A DNA stretch of 64,000 nucleotides from Saccopteryx bilineata (Eukaryota; Chordata; Mammalia; Chiroptera; Emballonuridae), in NCBI RefSeq assembly GCF_036850765.1, contig NC_089498.1, forward strand, positions 49,465,795 through 49,529,794, given 5' to 3'. Positions 56,480-64,000 of this stretch are shown piece after piece; position 1 is the first letter of the stretch, and the number at the start of each line of letters is the position of its first letter. The notes beneath the pieces were generated by a model. The model was not told the origin of the DNA. It did not search any database and saw nothing but the letters and a program-made list of their open reading frames with translations. The translations under genes and the position numbers were made by a program.

Positions 56480-57449
56480 TTGCAGCAACCTTGGGATCAT
56501 CTGAAACAATCGACCGAGTGGGAGGCAACACCCCTGATCTGACTTTTGCTTCTGACTTAGCTCCCAGTATCTGGACCAGAAGTCTTACTGGGGAGGTCTT
56601 AAGGCTACAATATTATCACCTGCTAAAGGTGTCCTGTTACAATATGAGTCATCCTTTATAATTAGCCAGAGATCATCAATCTATAAGTAGCAAGAGGCTT
56701 CTAGAACAAATCAACATTCTTAGTTTTCTCAACCAGTCTCATTCACTCAAGTATCTGCATCTAGCACCACGCATTTTGTCTTCTGAGGTTTCATTACAAA
56801 CGAGTTTTCAAATATGTTGCCATGGCATAACAACAATCACCTGATTTCCAGTTTTCAATGTTTTTCTTTGTCTCTCACTATTGCTACCCAACCACTAAGC
56901 CCTTTATTTTGGTTTTCTTATGGCAGCACCCTATGTCTGATAGCAAATTATGTGTTAGGTAGGATATAGCATAAGCTGCTCTCACAGCAAACCCAAGTGC
57001 AGCAGCTTAAAAAAGACAGGTTTATTATATTTTAATAATTTAAACACAAATTTTATTTTTATTTTTAAACAATTCTGGAATGGGAGTGTCTCTTATAATC
57101 AATTGGCATTGTGTCACATATGTTAATTGCTATGTGTGTTTTTCTTCTTGAAGTTATATAAAGTAATAGTGCTTTTGCAGTTTATGACATCTCAGATTGG
57201 AATTTTCTCCAACACACTAGTCTAGACATTGATAGTTAAGGACTGGTAGGACAGTTCTATTACCCTCAACATGTGGCTCCACTATCTGGGTCGAAGCTCG
57301 CAACTCCAGCTCCTCACACCCAGCTCCTGACATTATTAGTCAGAAAAAAATGGGGAAAGATTCAAGGAAGTGCATGTTTATTCCTTTTGAAAGCACAACC
57401 TAGAAGTAATACATATAATTTCTACCATATCCATATCCATTAGCCGTCT
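56476..57449. other. Unique DNA, nothing certain
   Basis: 56955-57060 ('gcagcttaaaaaagacaggt') is weakly like the 19055 family. No exon recognised. Confidence 0.4.
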
Positions 57450-57788
57450 TTTTTTTTTCTTGACCGAGACAGAGAGAGAGAGTCAGAGAAAAGGGCAGAT
57501 AAGGACAGATAGACAAGGAAGGAGAGAGATGAGAAGCATCAATTCTTTGTTGCAGCACCTTAGTTGTTCATTGATTATTTTCTCACATGTGCCTTGACCA
57601 GGAGGGGCTACAGTAGAGCAAGTGATCTAGTGACCCCTTTCTCAAGCTAGAAACCTTGGGCTCAAGCTGGTGAGCCCATGCTCAAGCCAGATGAGCCCAC
57701 GCTCAAGCTGGTAACCTTGGGGTTTTGAACCTGGGTCCTCCCTGTCCCAGTTCGATGCTATATCCACTGCAGCACTGCCTGGTCAGGC
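57450..57788 (-). mobile_element. SINE B, antisense
   Basis: T run then reverse pyrimidine tail (gagacagagagagag), 'gatgagaagcatcaattctt', 'tgttcattgattattttctc', repeated 'gctcaagctggt' units, and the reverse head 'gcactgcctggtcaggc'. Flanks of the form 'ccattagccgtct' and 'ccattatccatct' suggest a decayed 13-bp duplication. Confidence 0.92.
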
Positions 57789-57801
57789 CCATTATCCATC
57801 T

Positions 57802-59438
57802 TAAGTCACATGTTTACACATAAGTTCAGAAAAGGCTTAGAAATATTGTCTATCTGGACAACAATATTTCCAGTTAAAATTCAGTGGGATTTTTTTTTTT
57901 TATGATAGAAGAGAAAAATGATGGCTATTAAAAATCAACTAATAGCCTTTACCATACCCTATGCCTTCAAATTCCTGTTTCATCAGCTAATGAACTATCC
58001 AACCCATTCAGTTCCTTGATCCTTCCCAGTTCACTCACTAAGGCAGTTTGCATTCGTAGAGGTTGACTCGACTGCAGCCACGGCTTTGGAGAGGCAAGCC
58101 TTTCACCACCACAACAGAAGCAGCTGCAAATTGAAGAGTCAACACCTCTGTTCTTGTCTTCCCGCCACCCAGCAACCGTAGTGCTGGGACCTTCCCAATC
58201 TCATCGTCTTCTCTCACTCCTCACCCTCTCTTCTGTTCTTCAATGTAGAACAGGTTTGCCTCGCCACTTTCCTTTAACCTGTTATCTCATTGCCTCCAGA
58301 GTCTTATCTTTATCACTAATAGCTTATCAAGGACTTTTCCTTAAAAAAAAAAAAGAAAAAGATAGATATTCTCCCTTAAAAAATTTTTGATGAAGTCAAC
58401 TGTAAAGACAATGATATGATTATGCTGCATCAGAAAACTGTCTGGGGACCCAGAGAAGGCTATAGAAGTCGAAACCAGATGCCTAAAATTCTACCAGATG
58501 TCACCTGACAGAACTAACATGTACAAACTGGTATTTAGCAAATCCATAGAGCTGAGCATCGTCTTAACACTTTGTGAGTCATCTCGAGAATAATTACATT
58601 TATTTTCTGCCTTGTTAACCTTCTAACAATATAATTTTCTATGTCTACCGGTTTACTCACTAAGGTCTTGCACAATATTAGCACCATCCCGACGTCAATG
58701 AAGATATCTGCTCAGTTGTAAAATCCACTGTTCTCCCTTAGATGCTAGTAATGTGGTATCTGTGAGCCCCCAGCTTCAGAAGGCAGCCATTTACCTTTCC
58801 TCTTGTCTTCCTGGTGATTATACCCTCTATTTATATTCTCTTTTCACACCCGGGTATCTGCTATTCATAGTCTTGCTTCACATTTTATTTGAACTGAAAA
58901 CATGTCTGTCAATGCTGATTAATATGCACCAAATCCACCCAGCACGGGGCCTGGTACCATCCATTATTTCCGTCCGGTTTTCCCAGCATTTGCATCTCAC
59001 TACCATTCTTGGAAGTCTCAAGTGAAACAGGTTTTCAGCATCCTGGCACAGACATGGTGGGCTCTAGCATGTCTCCAACAGTGATGTGTATGCAACTCTG
59101 GGTATCTAAAGGGTGGTGTGTGTCTGGTGGCTTCGTGCCACTCATTGTCAGCCTTCAGGTTTGGGTCAGTTCCTGTAAATCGGGGTCAGTTCCTGTCATG
59201 GCTGAATCATACTAGTAACCATTCCTTTTAATGAGAAGTAGAGTTTTAGGTTTTGCTTTCATGGAATTATATGTGACTGCCTCATATGGTCAAGAAAAAG
59301 AACTACTGCACGCCTGTGTTTAAATGCTGCGAGTAATCCCGCGCACTCTAACTCCATCCAGATGTGGAAGCTCTGTGCCCATGTAAATGAGATGGTTTTC
59401 TTTTCAGCCTTGTTGAGAATCTGCACTCTGACTCACGC
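57802..59438. other. Unique DNA, nothing recognised
   Basis: Frames of 68-90 codons at 58154-59215 have no domain. A 13-bp direct repeat gggtcagttcctgt lies at about 59163-59195. Confidence 0.45.
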
Positions 59439-59449
59439 AAAAAAAAAAA

Positions 59450-59520
<71 letters not shown>

Positions 59521-59528
59521 GAAAAAAA
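59439..59528. repeat. (AAAG)n microsatellite
   Basis: A 13-base A run followed by about 17 uninterrupted gaaa units. The Lys/Glu/Arg-rich and Phe/Leu/Ser-rich frames on the two strands are products of this repeat. Confidence 0.97.
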
Positions 59529-60507
59529 ATGGAAAGAATGTGCGGCAACTACACACAAGACATGCTATTTTAATAGTACAAGCTCTGTTAAAGGAAAAAT
59601 CAGGGCTTTTGTGCCTCAGACAACAGTATTTGCATTTTGTGGGGCTAGACACTATGGCTCAGTAAGAACCAGGCCAAGGATGGCCTTTCGTCCTGGATGT
59701 CAGCTATTCCCATAGTTGGATTTCTGGTTTGGGTTCTAAGTATTCTTGAGTGCGAGCCACATCTGTTCTCTGCCCCCAGCCTTGCTGCGGTGACTTTCTA
59801 AAAGGGAAGAATTATTCTGAGATAATGGGCCCTCTGTAGTGCCTACAGCATTTTCCATTCTGTTCCTCTCTCTCAAGTACTGAACTGCAGTCAGGCAAAT
59901 GTGGGCACCAAGAAGTCTGAACACAAAAAGCAATTCACACGGCCCATCATGTTTTGTGTTCCACAGAGTGCCTTATTTAAAACACATCCCACTAAAGGCC
60001 CGTTGCACTAAATTGGGCTCTTACACAATGGAAAAAATAAAGAAGGGGAGGAAAAAAAGGCAACTCATCTTGTCTTGCCATTCTTGAGTCATTTACTGAT
60101 AGCTCTTTGGAAAGTCTTGCTTTGTGACTGACAGAATTGAATTAATCTTCAGTCTACCTTCAACTCAAACTCATTCTTTCTCCTTTGAGACAAAGGGATG
60201 AGAAGACTCATAGATGGTAGAGGCGCTTGTAGCACAAAAGTAATGGTGCCGCCTTTTCACAGAATGGCATTGGAGCCACGATTAGAGGCTACACCCATTC
60301 TGCTGGAAGCCCAACCTCTTGCCCCATCTCTGATTCTGTCCTAGTCACAGTCTATGGCATTTTACATCTGTTTATTTATCCTGAGCTAAATGAGAGGCTG
60401 AGAGATGAAATTCATAATAAAAAGAATAAATCGCCACTGAGACTCACATATCATTGGCCATAAATATTTTAGAACAAGAAGCCCATGTTACGCTGACCAG
60501 GATCTTA
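59529..60507. other. Unique DNA, nothing recognised
   Basis: No exon or repeat recognised. Confidence 0.45.
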
Positions 60508-60730
60508 CCATTGACAAAGTGCTTTCTGGGGAAATGTCATGTTTGATCCTTGCAGTACCTGGGAGATAGGCACCGCCAGGTCACTACTAAGGTTTTCCAG
60601 ATAAGAAAACCTGAAACTCAGGGAGGAGTGTTAGCTCTCCAAGGTCTCAGTGTTCATTACCAGAGGAAGAGGGGAACTCAACCCAGGGCTCCTGGTGTTC
60701 AGCCCAAAGTTCTTTTCACCACATTTAAAC
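60508..60730 (-). repeat. MIR-class repeat, antisense
   Basis: 'ttgacaaagtgctttctggg', 'gatccttgcagtacctggga', 'agataagaaaacctgaaact' and 'agctctccaaggtctcagtg' fit a reverse MIR. Confidence 0.65.
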
Positions 60731-60824
60731 CAGACCCTCCTGACTCACTATCTATACCTTCTGGTCATTTAACTTGTATGGCATCAAAAAGGTGGGAGTT
60801 TTAGGCCTGGCACTTTTGGGGGGA

Positions 60825-60883
60825 TAGGGTGACCACTGTCCCCATTTGTCCGGGACTCTCAGAGCTACAGTGGATCACCCTAG
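60825..60883. repeat. 59-bp hairpin, probable remnant of a DNA transposon
   Basis: Left arm tagggtgaccactgt and right arm acagtggatcaccctag are near-complementary inverted repeats. The 'tagggtgacca' end is one I recall from an ancient mammalian DNA-transposon family, so this could be an internally deleted copy. Confidence 0.5.
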
Positions 60884-61556
60884 CAGGCAGCACTTCCAGA
60901 ACAAGCCAGGCCTGTTGTAACCACGCTTCTTTTCAGCCAGCATTCACCATTTCCAGGCGATGTGCACTAGTTCCAGAAAATACCTATAGTAAATGCTTCC
61001 AGAAAGATGAAGACAACCAAAGGATGCCTGATCTTTCGAGGAGACATGCAGAAACTCTTCAGCAGCCGGGTCCTATGTTCAAAGGAGCCATGGTTCTGCT
61101 CCTCAGAGTGTGCCCAATACTGATAACTCGGAAACCGTCTCTCCCAGGCGATCGGAGAACAGCCTTCCCACCTAGCTGGACTGATGCCCTGTGAAACTCT
61201 GTGACCACTAGCGGGGTGGCGGGTTGAGTAGGAAGTTGAAAAATAAGAGATTTGTTTGTGACTTCCTCCCCACCCCCACCCAATGACCTTGAACTCTTGG
61301 GGATTGTTTGTTTTGATGATTGAGTTACTCCACCAAAGAGAGGTCTGATGCTGACATTTTTACATAACTTCTGTGCCCTCTTGCTCCAAACAAAACAGGG
61401 TCTCTAGTCCCTATGCTTTCAATGCGAAGCAAGCCTTGTCTACTCCCTGGATACTAGGCTGACTGCAGCAATATGTATCAAAAGCCTTAAAAAATCTTCA
61501 TAACCTTGAACCAGAAATTTTGTTTGAGGAATTTTAACTTAAGCAAACAATAAGGT
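60884..61556. other. Unique DNA, nothing recognised
   Basis: A 121-codon frame (60829-61194) begins in the hairpin and shows no domain. Confidence 0.45.
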
Positions 61557-61851
61557 GCCTGACTGGTGGTGGTGCAGTGGATAGAGATTCTTGCAGGGAT
61601 GCTGAGGGCCCAGGTTTGAAAACTCAAGGTCACCAGCTTGAGCACAGGGTCACTGGTTTGAGCATGTGATCATCAACATGATCCCAAATTTGCTGGCTTG
61701 AGCAAGGGGTCACGGGCTCAGCTTAAGCCCCCCCCCCCAATCAAGGCACATATAAGAAGCAATCAATGAATAACCAAAGTGATACAACTACCCAGTTGTT
61801 TCTCATCTCTCTTCCTTCTGTCTCACTCTCTCAAAAAAAAAAAAAAAAAAA
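61557..61851 (+). mobile_element. SINE B
   Basis: Head 'gcctgactggtggtggtgca', body with 'ggtcaccagcttgagc' units, a C run at 61728-61738, 'agaagcaatcaatgaataac', pyrimidine tail and an 18-base A run. Confidence 0.9.
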
Positions 61852-62693
61852 TCAGGGGTCTGTAGATTGTATTAAAAATAACAAGTTCATTATACCAGAA
61901 GACCTTTCGCTGTGTTCACTGTTGGGATTAGAAAGAGCAGGGCTTGTCTGGAGCCCTGGGAAAGGGGTATAGAAGTCCACATCCGTGTTGGGGGTGCTGA
62001 GAGAAGTGAGTGGGTGGCTGAAAAGCATTCTGGGAAGCAGCTCAGCCAGAGGAAGGAAACCAGCCACATCAAGTTTAGCCTAGTAATAAAGGCTTGGGAC
62101 TTGGAGGGGTGCAGAGATGCTGAGGCACAATGAAGGTTATTATCTAGCATCTGTCCCCACCCATGCCCCAGAGGCATGTTTGAGGCCTAGGAAGAGGGAG
62201 GGCTAGAATGGAAAACTGAAAGAGTCATTTCACTGAATTATGCAACACTCTGGGGCCCAAGGAACACTACCTTGGGAAACTTTTGGGAAAAGGCAAATCA
62301 TGTGAATGAGAGAGCTGTTCTTCCCATTCTACCATAAGACTCTGCCCAGCATTGGCACCATGACGACCCCAGGCAGCCACTGGCCAAGCAACACTGCTTC
62401 TGGAGCAGTGGGAGAGGCTGCAGTTCTCTGCAAGCCATGAAGAGAGGCCCTTGAGGGGCCAAAGTAGCTGAGCATCAGAAAAAGCAGGGAGTGGGGACAC
62501 AGGAGAATCAGCTTCAGGGATACAGAAAAAATCTTGGGGACCCTGAGAGGTGAGGCTACGGTCATGTAATTCGGATTCAACATTATAATTTATAATACAA
62601 TACACCAAATGTACAAAATAAGAGTTGGTTTATAGAAGGGAAGAAGTGGCCATCGCAGGAAATATTATGTGGACATTAAAAATGGTGCCGTAA
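61852..62693. other. Unique DNA, nothing recognised
   Basis: Overlapping frames on both strands (61852-62177, 62267-62608) without domains. No exon recognised. Confidence 0.45.
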
Positions 62694-62980
62694 GCCCTGG
62701 CCAGTTGGCTCAGCAGTAGATTGCCAGCCTGGCGTGTGAATGTCCTGGGTTCAATTCCGAGTCAGGGCACACAGGAGAAGTGATCTCCAACCCTCCTTCC
62801 CCACCCTCTTTCTCCCGCAGCCATGGCTCATTTGAACAAGTTGTTCCCCAGTGCTGAGGATGGCACCATGCCTTGCCTCAGGCCTCAGATGGGCAAAGCC
62901 TCACCCCCTAGTGGGCTTGCTGGGTAGATCTCAGTCTAGGTGCATGAGGGAGTGTGTCTCTCTGCCTCCCTACCTGCGAC
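62694..62980 (+). mobile_element. SINE A with internal deletions
   Basis: Head 'gccctggccagttggctcag', box B-like 'gggttcaattccgagtc', 'cacacaggagaagtgatctc', 'gcatgagggagtgtgtctct'. Shorter than young copies by internal losses. Its A tail has grown into the microsatellite that follows. Confidence 0.88.
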
Positions 62981-62987
62981 TTGATGA

Positions 62988-63035
<48 letters not shown>

Positions 63036-63143
63036 AGAAAGAAAGAAAGACGGTGGAAGAGAGGGAGGGAGGGAGGGAGGGAGGGAGGGAGGGAGGGAGG
63101 GAGGGAGGGAGGGAAGGAGGGAGGGAGGGAGGGAGGAAGAAAA
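62981..63143. repeat. Compound (GAAA)n-(GGGA)n purine microsatellite
   Basis: About 15 gaaa units (62985-63050), a short link, then about 20 ggga units (63060-63140) broken by a few ggaa. All-purine for roughly 150 bases on the plus strand, prone to triplex and G-quadruplex structure. Frames on both strands are artefacts of it. Confidence 0.95.
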
Positions 63144-63145
63144 AA

Positions 63146-63347
63146 AATTGGGGGTATAAAAACTGGGTGTGTCTTATACAGTGGTTGTGGCATTTCAAAT
63201 GTCAAATGCTGTAGATAGAACTGAGGATGAGGCAATATATGAAGACAGTGATTCGTCATTAGACACAGATGAGGACAAGCTAATGGAAGGGAGTTTTGAT
63301 AGTAATGACGAGTTGTATGAATTTTATGATGGATAAAACTTGAGTTC
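63146..63347 (+). pseudogene. Tigger/pogo-like DNA transposon remnant with transposase C-terminal tail
   Basis: From about 63187 a frame reads an acidic tail (AFQMSNAVDRTEDE..., then ...SNDELYEFYDG and a stop at 63334-63336), about 49 codons. The style matches the acidic C-termini of pogo/Tigger-class transposases; this is a family-level resemblance from memory. Upstream in phase there is a stop and a 'gggtgtgtcttataca' motif that also occurs in the right end (63779-63794), so most of the transposase is missing. The left end is obscured by the microsatellite. It is a fossil, and no function is expected. Confidence 0.6.
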
Positions 63348-63362
63348 AATAACTTTATGTAA

Positions 63363-63727
63363 GCCTGACCAGGCAATGGCGCAGTGGATAGAGCATCAGA
63401 CTGGGATGCAGAAGACCTAGGTTTGAGATGCCGAGGTCGCCAGCTTGAGTGCGGGCTCATCTGGTTTGAGCAAAGCTCACCAACTTGGACTCAAGGTCGC
63501 TGGCTCAAGCAAGGGGTTACTTGGTCTGCTGAAGGCCCACAGTCAAGGCACATATGAGAAAGCAATCAATGAACAACTAAGGTGTTGCAACGCGCAATAA
63601 AAAACTAATGATTGATGCTTCTCATCTCTTCATTCCTGTCTGTCTGTCCCTGTCTATCCCTCTCTTTGACTCTCTCTCTGTCTCCGTAAAAAAAAAAAAA
63701 AAAAAAAAAAAAAAAGAAAGAAAAAAA
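63363..63727 (+). mobile_element. Youngest SINE B, inserted in the transposon remnant
   Basis: Head 'gcctgaccaggcaatggcgc' with box A-like 'ggcgcagtggatagagc', full body including 'ggttacttggtctgctgaag' and 'gcaacgcgcaataaaaaact', pyrimidine tail and a long A run (63689-63727). The flanks aataactttatgtaa (63348-63362) and aataactttgtgtaa (63728-63742) match at 14 of 15. Confidence 0.96.
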
Positions 63728-63742
63728 AATAACTTTGTGTAA

Positions 63743-63826
63743 TACATCTTTTTTTCAAATTTTGTGCCCTAAAATTAAGGTGTGTCTTATACATGGGAGC
63801 ATCTTATACATGGGGAAATATGGTAT
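63743..63826 (+). mobile_element. Right end of the Tigger/pogo-like remnant
   Basis: After the SINE, 'aattttgtgccctaaaatta' leads into 'ggtgtgtcttatacatggga' and a second 'catcttatacatgggg', ending 'gaaatatggta'. The repeated 'cttatacatggg' motif and terminal TA fit the ends of a Tc1/mariner-class element. Confidence 0.55.
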
Positions 63827-64000
63827 TCCTAAAACTCAGAAGAATTTCTGGCTCATGGTATGTATTTGATAAATATTTATCAGATAAATAGGTAGCTGTT
63901 GCAACCCATACTCTTATTAGAGTAATTCCTAGAAATCAGGTCTTCTCATAATATTCCCCAGTAATTTGGGGAGATCTCCAAAGGACTTTCTCATGTATTC
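63827..64000. other. Unique DNA to window edge
   Basis: 'ggctcatggtatgtatttga' and 'aaatatttatcagataaata' are weakly like an MIR or other ancient repeat end. Nothing firm. Confidence 0.3.

Noticed and set aside
59348..59715. Lys/Glu-rich and Phe/Leu/Ser-rich frames on both strands
   Set aside because: Generated by the (AAAG)n microsatellite.
62936..63460. 174-codon minus-strand frame rich in Pro, Ser, Phe and Leu
   Set aside because: It is the translation of the (GAAA)n/(GGGA)n microsatellite joined to transposon and SINE sequence.
1..64000. CRISPR arrays, bacterial operons, plasmid or phage features
   Set aside because: None seen. The tandem structures are microsatellites or SINE modules, and the composition and repeats are mammalian.
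1..64000. Endogenous retrovirus or other viral insertion
   Set aside because: No LTR pair, primer-binding site, or gag/pol/env-like frame was recognised. The only reverse transcriptase frame is that of the L1.

Overview
This is a gene-poor stretch of mammalian nuclear DNA, almost certainly from a bat. Four things point there: dense tRNA-derived SINEs of two families that I associate with rhinolophoid bats (horseshoe and leaf-nosed bats and relatives), two older Ves-like bat SINEs, several short hAT DNA transposons with 8-bp target duplications, and a LINE-1 of placental type. Active L1 argues against a pteropodid. Placement as 'bat' is fairly firm; 'rhinolophoid' is a recollection of SINE sequence and should be tested by alignment.

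No host protein-coding exon, rRNA or functional tRNA could be supported. The only convincing coding regions belong to one full-length LINE-1 at 2870-8558 on the + strand. It has an intact ORF1 (RNA-binding chaperone) and an intact 1275-residue ORF2 (endonuclease plus reverse transcriptase) with every catalytic residue checked present. It ends in a poly(A) signal and A-rich tail and is flanked by a perfect 15-bp target-site duplication, so it is young and could still be mobile. The two proteins work together: ORF1p coats the L1 RNA, and ORF2p nicks the target and copies the RNA into DNA.

Layout. 1-2190: SINE B, an MIR split by a MER2-like Tigger element, and a second SINE B carrying an expanded 20/21-bp tandem array. 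2855-8573: the young L1. 8.6-20.4 kb: mostly unique DNA with MIRs, SINE A and B copies and one hAT MITE (13285-13586). 20.4-25.4 kb: a SINE A nested in a SINE B, an old antisense L1 fragment broken by two insertions, and a young SINE A. 25.4-44 kb: unique DNA with MIRs, MER5A/MER20 fossils, a nested hAT MITE (33251-33555) and long (TG)n and (TA)n tracts. 44-53 kb: old repeats, including an L1M-like remnant with a hAT MITE (50676-51045) and a perfect 20-bp inverted repeat. 53-64 kb: young SINE A copies, tetranucleotide microsatellites, and at the right edge a relic of a Tigger/pogo-like transposon that keeps the coding tail of its transposase and is split by a SINE B.

Limits: repeat names were assigned by eye from remembered consensus sequences, so boundaries of old elements are approximate. 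For 'SINE A' (head like gccctggccggttggctcag, body with cacaggagaagcgcc) and 'SINE B' (head like gcctgaccaggtggtggcgc) I use neutral labels.
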